Assembly (NCBI GenBank): GCA_021647365.1
Contig: JAKIUW010000004.1
Span: 1 to 64,000, forward strand
Source: Cocleimonas sp.
GTDB lineage: Bacteria > Pseudomonadota > Gammaproteobacteria > Thiotrichales > Thiotrichaceae
Direction of reading: 5' to 3'
Length of the DNA stretch: 64,000 bases
Shown here: in pieces, positions 42,637 to 52,200 of the stretch
How positions within the stretch are numbered: position 1 is the first letter of the stretch
Layout of the letters: the number at the start of each line of letters is the position of its first letter
Position numbers and translations under genes: made by a program
Notes under the pieces: model-generated
The model's database searches: none
What the model saw: only the letters and a program-made list of their open reading frames with translations
Told to the model about the DNA's origin: nothing

Positions 42637-43698
42637 CTACAAAGCCCAAGATTTTTCAATCTCATCAGCCTTCAACGGCTTGACCTGCAACTCACGTTCT
42701 TCCTCACCGGGTCTGCCAATCTTTACCGTTATCTCATCTTCATCACGCCCTTGGCTGTAACGCGCGGTGATTTGCGCGGCGATATAAATATCCTCTGCTG
42801 AAATATCCGAGCCATCGAGCAAGGTTAACGGCCCATTACAACTAGCTGTTTTCACATAAGTAAATTGTTTTTTATAGCCTTGGAGAAAACGTGTTTCGCC
42901 CTCTTCTCGTGACACAATTACTTTAAAGTTTTCACGTGGACGGAGGTGGCGACCAATTTTAAGTAGCATAATGTCGTCCATTTCGTAGGTTCTATTTTCT
43001 CCACGATGCCCTAATAAATCTTTCATCTTGCCTGAGTAATTAGGGTCCGTTAAAAAGCAACAGCCACCTGCAGGTTGCGCATAATCATCCAGCTTCCATT
43101 TTTCTGCTAATGCCATTTGTGGTTTGCGGTTTCTGCCAGAAAAGTCGAATAGCTTTTCTCTATCAACCCACCCTTCGCGTTCGGGTTTCGTGGCAGGTAA
43201 ATTTTGCGCGCATAAGGGGCGAAGCAATAAATCATCAGCACCCGATTCAGCCGCGATAATAGGCATGGTTTCTCTGCGTTGAGACATAGGGCGCTGTCCG
43301 ACAACTTCACCCGTTACAATAAAATCAAAATCATGTTCGGCAATCCATTCGTGTGCTTTCTTCACCATGAATATTTTGCAATCTAGGCAAGGGTTTAGGT
43401 TTGCGCCGTAGCCGTGCTTAGGGTTTAGCACTACATCTTTATACTCTTCGACAATATCAACAATATGTAATTTAATACCTAGCTGCTCTGCAACCCACAA
43501 TGAATTATTCCGTTTTGGCTTGCTAGTTTTCTTTTTACGAATGGCGTGCGTATGACCTTCGACACAAAACCCTGTAAAAAAGTTTATGCCTTCCACATGA
43601 ATGCCCTGCTCTAGCATCGCTTTGGTCGCTAGGAGTGAATCTAACCCCCCTGAAATTAAAGATACGGCTTTTCGTTGTTTAGTCATGCTCATCATCAA
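42637..43698 (-). CDS. PP-loop ATP pyrophosphatase, MnmA/ThiI-like sulfur-transfer protein
   Basis: The 353-residue protein has an N-type ATP pyrophosphatase loop SGGLDSLLA near residue 17 and the CLDC motif at about residue 103 (NLNPCLDCKIFMVKKAHEW). A second cysteine pair follows in GGCCFLTDP. It resembles the MnmA family of tRNA 2-thiouridylases, but its C-terminal half differs from canonical MnmA (HLRPRENFKVIVSREEGE). Such MnmA-like paralogues with an extra NFACT-R-like tail are often found in sulfur-metabolising bacteria. Sulfur transfer to a tRNA or other acceptor is plausible; the substrate is not known. Confidence 0.75.
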   Translation of the reverse strand: MMMSMTKQRKAVSLISGGLDSLLATKAMLEQGIHVEGINFFTGFCVEGHTHAIRKKKTSKPKRNNSLWVAEQLGIKLHIVDIVEEYKDVVLNPKHGYGANLNPCLDCKIFMVKKAHEWIAEHDFDFIVTGEVVGQRPMSQRRETMPIIAAESGADDLLLRPLCAQNLPATKPEREGWVDREKLFDFSGRNRKPQMALAEKWKLDDYAQPAGGCCFLTDPNYSGKMKDLLGHRGENRTYEMDDIMLLKIGRHLRPRENFKVIVSREEGETRFLQGYKKQFTYVKTASCNGPLTLLDGSDISAEDIYIAAQITARYSQGRDEDEITVKIGRPGEEERELQVKPLKADEIEKSWAL

Positions 43699-43815
43699 AA
43701 TAGATTAAAAGTGGATTATTACAGCGTTACCTGTTTTTGTCACAAAAACCTTGTTTTTGTATGTTAGAAAATAGCTCTGCTAACCTGTATTTATCTTGAG
43801 AATAGTTGAAGAAAA

Positions 43816-43840
43816 ACACATCCCCCCCACTTTTACATGC
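43816..43840 (+). repeat. C7-family unit, left arm of inverted pair
   Basis: The unit reads ACACAT-(C)7-ACTTTTACATGC, with T replacing A before the C-run. It can pair with 43863-43888 across a 22-nt loop. Confidence 0.87.
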
Positions 43841-43862
43841 TTGTTTGTTGATACAACTGAAG

Positions 43863-43888
43863 CATCATGTAAAAGTGGGGGGGTGTGC
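43863..43888 (-). repeat. C7-family unit, right arm of inverted pair
   Basis: The unit reads CATCATGTAAAAGT-(G)7-TGTGC, the full consensus. Its final base is the last base of the TAG stop of the next gene. Confidence 0.92.
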
Positions 43889-44271
43889 TATCGAACGGGT
43901 GTTGTATAAATTCCAAACTTGGTAATCGTTTCACGAAAAAACCAATGGTCTTTACTCTTGCCACCACAAATTTCTGTTTGTGACCCATCCGCAAAGTTCG
44001 CCTGTACGTTAAAACCCATCCCTGGCTTATGATTTAAAGCAAGCACTCTAACTTCCTTAGGCTTCAATTGAGTAACTGTGATTTTTTCCTGCAACCCTCC
44101 TCCACCATGCTCAATAACAACGGAGGGAATCAATAAATCTGTGCCATTTACTAGCTCAACATAAAGCGGCTTCATTGGGTTATTCAAGCCCTGCCAAAAT
44201 GTACTGAGCATAACACCCAGTACAAATAAACTGATTGCAATAAATGTGATATTTTTTTTAGATATTACCAT
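43888..44271 (-). CDS. Small membrane-anchored hypothetical protein
   Basis: The 127-residue protein has one N-terminal membrane helix (ITFIAISLFVLGVMLSTFW) and a periplasmic beta-rich domain. It includes VNGTDLLIPSVVIEHGGGGLQEKITVTQL and the single cysteine in QTEICGGKSKD. No family is recognised. It starts three bases after the TDT transporter gene, so the two are probably one operon and may work together. Confidence 0.65.
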   Translation of the reverse strand: MVISKKNITFIAISLFVLGVMLSTFWQGLNNPMKPLYVELVNGTDLLIPSVVIEHGGGGLQEKITVTQLKPKEVRVLALNHKPGMGFNVQANFADGSQTEICGGKSKDHWFFRETITKFGIYTTPVR

Positions 44272-44274
44272 TTA

Positions 44275-45279
44275 TTACTTTGCCACAGCAGGGGCATGAG
44301 GAACTTCAGATACGCAAATTCCATGTTTAGTAATTGCTATAAATGTTTTAATAGCCGTAATAAGAACAACCAGTGTTACTAAAATCAATAACCCTGTTGC
44401 CAACCACAAGAAAAAATCATTCCCATTTTTCTCATAAAAGGCAAAACTAGCAATCGTTATAGCAGCGAGTGAAAATGTGTATGCCCACCATGAAAGAAAG
44501 AAAGGTAAACGAATAAATCGACGCCCTTGCGAAAGCAGTAAAAGAGTTAAAAATAGTGCCGCAAAGTAGAGAAAATGACAAAGGTTATCAAGCCCTGCAT
44601 TAAGGCGCATATAAGAGATAAAGCCAACCGCAGGTGGCGCTATAAGGATAAATAAGGTGGGTAATAAATGCGTATCCATAGGGTTATGAAATAGAACACG
44701 ATTAAAAAATATCGTCATCAATATAACCCAAAACATAAAACCGATACTAAAAAAGAACCATGATATCTCCTCATAGCCAAATACCATACCCGCAATAGGA
44801 ACAAGCATATTTCCTACCGCAGGAATAAACCAAGCAGGATTAATATGATTGACCTTAAAATGCTCATGATGCATCCATGTACTAATAATATAAAGTGTCA
44901 GCGATAAATGTAGCGCAACACCTATCATCCATAGCGGTTTTGCAACAGCCACATTAATATTAAGATAAGCTATAGAAAGTAGCAAAAAGCTAATTGATAC
45001 ACTAAGGAAAAAACTGAGTTTTACAGGGTGTGCTAATTCAGCTGCGACACTCGACGGGTATTTTATTATTTTGGTCAAATACATAAGTATTAAGACAACA
45101 AATATCACCGAGGCAATACCCACCAAAACGGTGTTAATATGATATTCAATCCCAAAAACTTCCATTGCTTTACCCCAAGCAATGGATAAACCAGAAAGAC
45201 CCATAATGACTGAAAAAAATGAGATTGGAAAATTTTCAAGCCGATTCAATTTTTGTTTATTTTCCATTTTAAATACCAA
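44275..45279 (-). CDS. TDT/SLAC1 family anion channel-like membrane protein
   Basis: The 334-residue protein has ten hydrophobic helices. It shows the family pattern FPISFFSVIMGLSGLSIAWGKAMEVFG near the start and HINPAWFIPAVGNMLVPIAGMVFGYEEISWFFFSIGFMFW in the middle, as in SLAC1/TehA homologues. TDT proteins carry monovalent anions, sulfite, dicarboxylates or tellurite-related compounds. In this sulfur oxidiser sulfite or another anion would be a reasonable guess only. It is co-transcribed with the small anchored protein at 43888. Confidence 0.85.
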   Translation of the reverse strand: MVFKMENKQKLNRLENFPISFFSVIMGLSGLSIAWGKAMEVFGIEYHINTVLVGIASVIFVVLILMYLTKIIKYPSSVAAELAHPVKLSFFLSVSISFLLLSIAYLNINVAVAKPLWMIGVALHLSLTLYIISTWMHHEHFKVNHINPAWFIPAVGNMLVPIAGMVFGYEEISWFFFSIGFMFWVILMTIFFNRVLFHNPMDTHLLPTLFILIAPPAVGFISYMRLNAGLDNLCHFLYFAALFLTLLLLSQGRRFIRLPFFLSWWAYTFSLAAITIASFAFYEKNGNDFFLWLATGLLILVTLVVLITAIKTFIAITKHGICVSEVPHAPAVAK

Positions 45280-45424
45280 CTAATAAATTTAAGTTGGGCA
45301 CATATTACTAAGTTTTTCCTAAAAAAAGCATTGTGAATTATCAATATTAGAGTTTTCTTATGAAGATCACCTCACCTTTAGTGTTCGTATAAAATTAATA
45401 ATCCAATGTCGTTTTGCATCAACC

Positions 45425-45458
45425 ACAAAAAAGCCCAGTCATAACCGGGCTTTTTTGT
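45425..45458 (-). terminator. Intrinsic terminator of ilv operon
   Basis: A perfect 12-bp stem (ACAAAAAAGCCC / GGGCTTTTTTGT) with a ten-base loop lies 22 nt after the ilvC stop. It has A- and T-runs on both sides, so it can work in either direction. Confidence 0.9.
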
Positions 45459-45479
45459 GTATTTCAATACTGACAAGAT

Positions 45480-46496
45480 TTAATTCTTTTCGGTATCTAC
45501 CAATTTATTCGCTGCAATCCAAGGCATCATCTTACGAAGCTTTGCACCTACAATTTCAATTTCATGTTCTGCATTTTGACGACGGTAACCTGTCATTGAT
45601 GCGTAGTTTGATTGACCTTCTAAGACAAAGCGTTTTGCATACTCACCTGACTGGATGTTCTCCAGTGCTTCTTTCATCGCTCTGCGAGACTCATCGTTGA
45701 TAACCTTAGGGCCAGTAACATACTCACCATATTCAGCGTTGTTTGAGATTGAGTAGTTCATGTTTGCGATGCCGCCTTCAAACATTAGATCTACAATTAA
45801 CTTAAGTTCATGCAAACATTCAAAGTATGCCATTTCTGGTGCATAACCTGCATCAACCAATGTTTCAAAACCTGCTTTTACAAGTTCAACTGCGCCACCA
45901 CAAAGTACTGCTTGCTCACCAAATAGGTCAGTTTCACACTCATCACGGAAAGTAGTTTCGATAATCGCCGTACGACCACCACCAACGCCCGATGCGTAAG
46001 AAAGCGCAATGTCTTTGGCGTTGCCTGTTGCATCTTGCTCAACCGCGATTAAATCAGGAACACCGCCACCACGTACAAACTCAGAACGTACTGTGTGACC
46101 TGGTGCTTTTGGAGCGATCATGATCACGTTAAGGTCTTTACGAGCAACTACTTGGTTGTAAATAACGGCAAAACCATGTGCAAACGCTAAGGTTGCACCT
46201 TTTTTAATGTTTGGCTCAATCTCATCACGATATAAAACTGACTGGAACTCATCTGGAGTCAAAATCATAATAACGTCAGCGCCAGCTACTGCTGTTGGCA
46301 CGTCTGCTGTTTTTAGACCATAAGCTTCTGCTTTTTCGATTGATGGCGAACCAACGCGTAAACCAACGGTTACATCAACGCCAGAATCCATAAGATTTGC
46401 TGCGTGTGCATGGCCTTGCGAACCAAAACCAATGATGGCCACTTTTAGACCTTTAATTATTGATAGGTCACAATCTTTATCGTAATAAATATTCAT
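45480..46496 (-). CDS. ilvC: Ketol-acid reductoisomerase (class I)
   Basis: The 338-residue enzyme has the NADPH site AIIGFGSQGHAHAANLMDSG and the metal-binding region with DLFGEQAVLCGG. The knotted helical C-terminus includes ANMNYSISNNAEYGEYVTG. It converts acetolactate or acetohydroxybutyrate to dihydroxy acids in valine and isoleucine synthesis. It is the last gene of ilvI-ilvH-ilvC; the terminator lies just after. Confidence 0.97.
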   Translation of the reverse strand: MNIYYDKDCDLSIIKGLKVAIIGFGSQGHAHAANLMDSGVDVTVGLRVGSPSIEKAEAYGLKTADVPTAVAGADVIMILTPDEFQSVLYRDEIEPNIKKGATLAFAHGFAVIYNQVVARKDLNVIMIAPKAPGHTVRSEFVRGGGVPDLIAVEQDATGNAKDIALSYASGVGGGRTAIIETTFRDECETDLFGEQAVLCGGAVELVKAGFETLVDAGYAPEMAYFECLHELKLIVDLMFEGGIANMNYSISNNAEYGEYVTGPKVINDESRRAMKEALENIQSGEYAKRFVLEGQSNYASMTGYRRQNAEHEIEIVGAKLRKMMPWIAANKLVDTEKN

Positions 46497-46547
46497 TAAA
46501 TTTTTCTTCCTGTAATAGATTTTACTGCTAAATTAATTATTAAACTT

Positions 46548-47078
46548 TCAGACTTTCAATGCATTAGAGCCACGAGTAATACCCATCGCTCCCGAACGCA
46601 CTACTTCAATAATCTTATGTTCTTCCATAGTTTCTAAAAAACCATCCAGTTTATCGGGGCGGCCTGTAATTTCAATGGTGTACATTTTATTTTTCACATC
46701 AATCACATTGGCGCGAAAAATATCTGCCATGCGTTTGATGGATGCGCATGATTCCATGTTGGTTGCTGCCACTTTCACAAACATGATTTCACGCTCAATA
46801 TGTGAATAATCCGATAGCTCCATCACTTTAACAATATCAATCAACTTGTTAAGTTGTTTAACAATCTGTTCGACAGAAGCATCATTCCCTTTTGTCACCA
46901 ATGTCATGCGCGATAACGTTGGGTCATCCGTTGGAGCTACAGTTAATGATTCAATATTGTAGCCACGTTGTGAAAAAAGCCCAGACACACGCGATAGCGC
47001 ACCCGTCTCATTCTCCATCAAAAGGGAAAGGATATGCCTTGATCTTATTTGCTTCTCTTCTTTTTGAGTCTTAAACAT
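46548..47078 (-). CDS. ilvH: Acetolactate synthase small (regulatory) subunit
   Basis: The 176-residue protein has an N-terminal ACT domain (SLLMENETGALSRVSGLFSQRGYNIESLTVAPTDDPTLSRMT) that binds valine for feedback control. A second C-terminal ACT-like domain ends near GAMGITRGSNALKV. It is 12 bases downstream of the large subunit and forms part of the ilv operon. Confidence 0.96.
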   Translation of the reverse strand: MFKTQKEEKQIRSRHILSLLMENETGALSRVSGLFSQRGYNIESLTVAPTDDPTLSRMTLVTKGNDASVEQIVKQLNKLIDIVKVMELSDYSHIEREIMFVKVAATNMESCASIKRMADIFRANVIDVKNKMYTIEITGRPDKLDGFLETMEEHKIIEVVRSGAMGITRGSNALKV

Positions 47079-47090
47079 GGTTTATACCGC

Positions 47091-48839
47091 TCACTTTTTA
47101 CCGTTCATATCATCAATCGCATCTTGTTTATTCAGATACATTTCATTGTGACCGTACCCTGCTGGAATCATCGGGTATACATTGCCTTGCTCTTCGACCA
47201 CGAAATCTAAGAAGTGTAATCGCTTAGTATCTTTTATCGCTTCACGCAATGCGCCTTCAACATCCGCAGGCTTTTCGATTCGTGCACCCACATGACCATA
47301 AGCTTCGGCAAGTTTTACAAAATCAGGCAGTGATTGGTTATACGTCATCGCATAACGTTCTTCATAGAAGAATTCTTGCCACTGACGCACCATGCCTAAA
47401 TAACCATTATTGAGATTGATAATATTCAAAGGCAAATCATATTGCTTACACGTACCCAATTCTTGAATACACATTTGGATACTGCCATCGCCCGTAACAA
47501 CACTCACCACTTCTTCTGGGTGTGCGAGCTGAACGCCCATTGCCGCAGGCAAACCAAAACCCATCGTGCCAAGACCGCCAGAATTTATCCAACGATTAGG
47601 TTTGTTAAATTTGTAATATTGCGCAGCAAACATTTGGTGCTGACCTACATCAGAGGCAACATAAGAATCACCGTTAGTGACTTCCCAAAGTTTCTCAACC
47701 ACGTATTGCGCTTTGATGATTTTATCATCTTGATCGTAAGCCAAACAGTTTACTGACTGCCATTCTTTGATCTCTTTCCACCAAGCATCAAACGCTGACT
47801 TGTTGGGTTTAATTTTCTCCTCTTTCATTATATCAAAGAGAGAATTCAATACTTCTTTCACATCGCCCACAATCGGGTTATGCGCATTAATATTTTTAGA
47901 AATAGATGCAGGATCAATATCAATATGAATCACTTTTGCATTAGGTGAGAATTTATTTAAATCACCCGTTACGCGATCATCAAATCGCGCGCCAATACAA
48001 ATAATTAAATCTGCATGATGCATGGTGCGATTAGCTTCAAAAGTGCCGTGCATTCCTAACATACCGATATATTGCTTATCGTTTGAAGGATATGTACCCA
48101 AACCCATCAAAGTATTAGTCACAGGAAAGTTAAATGCCTGCCCAAACTCCGTTAGTTCTTTATGTGCTTTTGCAGAAACGACACCACCACCCGCATATAA
48201 AATTGGCTTCTTCGCTTCAGCGATCATCTTGAGCGCAGTTCTTATCTGTTTCTTATTGCCTTTTATAGTCGGTTGATAAGAACGCATTTTTAATTCTTTA
48301 GGATAATTAAACTCGATTTTATCAACATCAGGGTTTGTTAGATCCTTCGGAATATCGACAAGCACAGGACCAGGACGACCCGACATAGCAATATGAAATG
48401 CTTTTTTCATTGTGGGTGCAATATCTTCAATGCTAGTCACAAGAAAGTTGTGCTTTACACAAGGGCGCGTGATACCCACGATATCGATTTCTTGGAATGA
48501 ATCTTTACCAATCAAACCCAATGGAACTTGGCCCGTGATAACAACCAACGGAACAGAATCCATATACGCATCGGCAATACCGGTGACCGCGTTAGTCGCA
48601 CCAGGACCAGAGGTTACAATCGCCACACCCGGTTTATCGGTTGATTTTGCATAACCTTCTGCGCCATGCACTGCACCCTGCTCGTGCCTTGCTAAAATAT
48701 GACGAATATCGCCGCGCGCTTCTGCCTTATAAAGTTCATCATAAAGAAACAAAACAGCACCACCGGGATAACCAAAAATGGTATCTACATTTTCTGCTTT
48801 AAGACATTCGATAAATATCTCTGCGCCTGATAATTTCAC
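47091..48839 (-). CDS. ilvI: Acetolactate synthase large (catalytic) subunit
   Basis: The 582-residue ThDP enzyme opens MKLSGAEIFIECLKAENVDTIFGYPGG. It has the catalytic glutamate region HEQGAVHGAEGYAKSTDKPGVA and the ThDP motif VTGDGSIQMCIQELGTCKQYDLPLNIINLNNGYLGMVRQW. It condenses pyruvate with pyruvate or 2-oxobutyrate. The 150 nt upstream show no obvious leader-peptide attenuator. IlvI and IlvB cannot be separated by motif; ilvI is chosen from the neighbouring ilvH. Confidence 0.95.
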   Translation of the reverse strand: MKLSGAEIFIECLKAENVDTIFGYPGGAVLFLYDELYKAEARGDIRHILARHEQGAVHGAEGYAKSTDKPGVAIVTSGPGATNAVTGIADAYMDSVPLVVITGQVPLGLIGKDSFQEIDIVGITRPCVKHNFLVTSIEDIAPTMKKAFHIAMSGRPGPVLVDIPKDLTNPDVDKIEFNYPKELKMRSYQPTIKGNKKQIRTALKMIAEAKKPILYAGGGVVSAKAHKELTEFGQAFNFPVTNTLMGLGTYPSNDKQYIGMLGMHGTFEANRTMHHADLIICIGARFDDRVTGDLNKFSPNAKVIHIDIDPASISKNINAHNPIVGDVKEVLNSLFDIMKEEKIKPNKSAFDAWWKEIKEWQSVNCLAYDQDDKIIKAQYVVEKLWEVTNGDSYVASDVGQHQMFAAQYYKFNKPNRWINSGGLGTMGFGLPAAMGVQLAHPEEVVSVVTGDGSIQMCIQELGTCKQYDLPLNIINLNNGYLGMVRQWQEFFYEERYAMTYNQSLPDFVKLAEAYGHVGARIEKPADVEGALREAIKDTKRLHFLDFVVEEQGNVYPMIPAGYGHNEMYLNKQDAIDDMNGKK

Positions 48840-48994
48840 TTATCGTTCCTACCTGTATACTTAAGAATATAAGAGCCCATAACTAACGAGCTAAAGTTCG
48901 ACATAATAATACGGTTTATAGATAAAATACACCCCTCAAATAGTATGTATTTAGAGGTTTTGATGGGTTTTTAAGGATAATATGTGCTTTGAAA

Positions 48995-49019
48995 GCACAC
49001 CCCCCCACTTTTACATGAT
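48995..49019 (+). repeat. C7-family repeat unit
   Basis: The unit reads GCACA-(C)7-ACTTTTACATGAT and lies just beyond the tRNA-Met terminator. Confidence 0.92.
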
Positions 49020-49029
49020 CAATAGACGC

Positions 49030-49056
49030 AAAAAAGCCACACTTCCGTGTGGCTTT
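49030..49056 (-). terminator. Intrinsic terminator of tRNA-Met
   Basis: On the minus strand AAGCCACAC and GTGTGGCTT flank a GGAA loop and are followed by a run of T. It lies six bases after the tRNA 3' end. Confidence 0.92.
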
Positions 49057-49061
49057 AAATA

Positions 49062-49138
49062 TGGTGGCTATACCGAGATTCGAACTTGGGACCCCATCAT
49101 TATGAGTGATGTGCTCTAACCAGCTGAGCTATATAGCC
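49062..49138 (-). tRNA. tRNA-Met (elongator, anticodon CAT)
   Basis: The 77-nt cloverleaf has acceptor stem GGCTATA/TATAGCC, D-loop AGCTCAGCTGGTTAGAGC and anticodon loop CTCATAA. The T-arm contains GTTCGAATC, and CCA is encoded at the 3' end. The sequence is very close to E. coli elongator tRNA-Met (ATCACTCATAATGAT anticodon arm), not the initiator type, and not a lysidine tRNA-Ile as far as the anticodon arm shows. Confidence 0.97.
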
Positions 49139-49297
49139 AATACGACTTTCGTCGAGGGGCGCTAATATAGTGATTGTAGCTCCCAGTGTCAACACTTACT
49201 CTTATTACCAAAAGTTTATTAAAAAACTAAGACAAAAGCAGACTAATAAGAAAAAACATTTTATAATCCCTCGCTACCTTAAAAATGATAACAACTT

Positions 49298-52200
49298 ATG
49301 AGTCACTCTATTTCTAACAGCTTCGACCGTGAAGAATTTTATAAACTTTCGAAGCTACAAAGATCACTGCTACAAGTTATTTCAATTGTTTATGCCCCCG
49401 TTGCTGCCACACCGTTTGCTAGTTGTTTACATCGCCTTGGTATAAATGACCCAAAATTAAATGACAGTTTTACGCTGCACAGCTTACGTCCCTTTTTAGT
49501 TGATCTTATTCATGGCAACTGGCTGGTTGGCGAGCAAGGAAAATATCACTGTCCAGCAGGTTTACGTGAAGATATTTTACTCACAGCGATTGATGATGGT
49601 GTATTTTCTGAATATTCCGAACAAGTTTTAAAATCATTTTCAGCGACCGAATCATTTGGGCGAGTGCTTTGGCAAAGTTTAGAACATGGTCTCTCTCATG
49701 CACGTATTTACCTTTTTCAAGGTAAGGCGGAAAAGCTCAATCACGTGTTAGAGCTTTTAATTGAGCGCTACCAATATCAAGACTCTGAATTGGTTGATCC
49801 GGGTTTTTACCCTGCGACCTTTGGCTCTCCGACCAATGAAAAGTTACTCGATGCACTCACCGACGATATGTTTGGCTTTACCTTTATCGAGCTTTCAGAA
49901 TACAGTTTAAAGAATTTATCAGATCAATCAAAGCTATGGGAATTACTTGAGCAACGTAAAGCCAATATTCCCAACAAACAGGGCTTTGAATTCTTTTTAT
50001 TAGAGCCTCAAGCAAGATACAGCTTACTTTCTGGTGAAGGTGATTTATTTCCTGAATTCCCACCCAAAACACCGTTACCAATCAATCGCCTAAAAATGCT
50101 GGATAGCCTTGAAGATGATGAAAACAGCCAGCACGATGATCGTCACTTCCATTGGCAGTTAGCGAATAGCGCAAAACAACTTATCAATGGGCATATTGAA
50201 AACTCGATACAAGCTTACGAAAATGCAAAAGATATTTACCGTGAAGTATTTTTAAAGCGTAAAAACACCATCGCTATTTTTAACACTGAATTTGAAAAGT
50301 TCAGCTTTCTAGGTTTGCTGGCCAGTGCCGATAAAACCAATATTGCCACTGCAACGAAAGCATTAAAATCTGTTGACCACGATATTGACCACCTAATCTT
50401 ACAAGCTTATGCTGAAACACTATCAACGGGTATTTTCAACTTTACCACCCCACTTTTAGCATTAGAAACCAATAGTATGACCGTGATCTATTATTCACTC
50501 ATCAAGCATTGGTTAGGGCAAGAACCATCCGATGGTGTTACAGAAATACTGGAAGCAAAATACAACAAAGCCAAAACAGGTAATTATCAGTGGCTACAAG
50601 CCGAATATGCCCATGCTTTAGGATTATTTAGTGATGATGCCGATGACAAACAGCATTACTTACAAGAAGCAAACCAACTACACAAAGCACTAAACACACA
50701 AACCTTATTCGACCTTGTAAAACCACAAGCAGAATGGGAACGCGCACTACAAGCAATGAACCAGCTCACCACACCTGCTGGCTCATCAAGCGAAAGTAAT
50801 AATGAAGAACGTGTTGTATGGATGTTAGATGTTGATCGCTACGGCGAATACACCCTTACACCAAAGCTACAAAAACTAACCGCCAAAGGTAGCTGGACAA
50901 AGGGACGCAATATCGCTCTCAAACGCCTCAAGAAAGAACAACACGAGTTACCACAATTAAAAGAGCAAGACCTTGATATAGTCTCCTCAATTTTTGAGCA
51001 ACCCGACTACGATTCTTATTACCACCGTGGCCCACAGTTTACTCTCGACATGAATTCTGCTTGGCCAAAGCTCGTAGGGCACTCACTGTTATTTTGGGAT
51101 GGTGCGCGCAATACACCCATCGAATTGAGCCAAAATGATTTTGAATTATTGGTTAGTGAAGAAGGCGAAAACTTACGCATCAGCTTCTATCCGCCGTTTG
51201 ATGATTCACAAGAAGACAGCCAATATTTAATTCACAAAGAAACACCTACACGCCTGTGTATTTATCAAAAAAGTGAACAGGTAATGCGCCTGAGTGAAAT
51301 CATCTCGAACGGTATTGTGATACCACGTGAAGCCGAAAAAGACCTGCGTAAAACATTAAGCACACTTGCACCAATGATCAATATCCAGTCAGACTTGGAA
51401 GGTGTTGGTGGAGAGGCAGAGAAAGTTGAAGCGGACACACGCATTCATGCCAACCTACTGCCTTACGGCGAAGGCTTGCGCGCGACTTTGCGGGTAAAAC
51501 CCTTTGGTGATTTTGGCGCTTACTTTCCACCCGGTCACGGTCGCTCAAAGCTTTCTGTAGAATACGAAGGTACGCGCTACTCAACCACGCGCGATCTTGA
51601 AAAAGAAAAAGACCAGCTCGACAATCTGCTTCAGCACAGCAGTATATTGGGTGAAGAAGACGAATTTAATGATGAGTACCTGCTTGATGATCCACAAGAT
51701 TGTTTAGAGCTATTAGAGCAACTCCAAGCCGAAGAAGAAAACGTCATCGTCGCATGGCCAGAAGGTGAAGTGCTACGCATTGCCTCACGCTTTGATACCA
51801 ACAATTTACGTTTGAGTATTAGTAAAAGCGGCGATTGGTTCCAGCTGGAAGGCAATGTGTCAACTGACCCTAGTCTTGTGTTATCACTCAAGCAATTATT
51901 AGGCTTAACACAGGGTAATCGTGGACGCTTTGTTAAAATGGAAGATGGTCAGTACGTCTCATTGTCGCACCAGTTCCGTAAAAAGCTTGATTCAATCCAA
52001 CGTTATGCAGAGCAAAGTGGCGAGGGTGTAAAAATCAGTGGGTTAGCATCGCTTGCATTGGAAGACCTCACCGACATGGTGGGTGAACTCACCGTAGATG
52101 ATGCATGGAAAAAACATATCCATAATATTCGTGAGCTGGATGAACACAACCCAAAAGTACCTTCAACCCTACAAACTGAATTACGCGAATACCAAGAAGA

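Noticed and set aside
49062..49138. tRNA-Ile2 (lysidine, CAT anticodon)
   Set aside because: The anticodon arm and acceptor stem closely follow E. coli elongator tRNA-Met rather than tRNA-Ile2.
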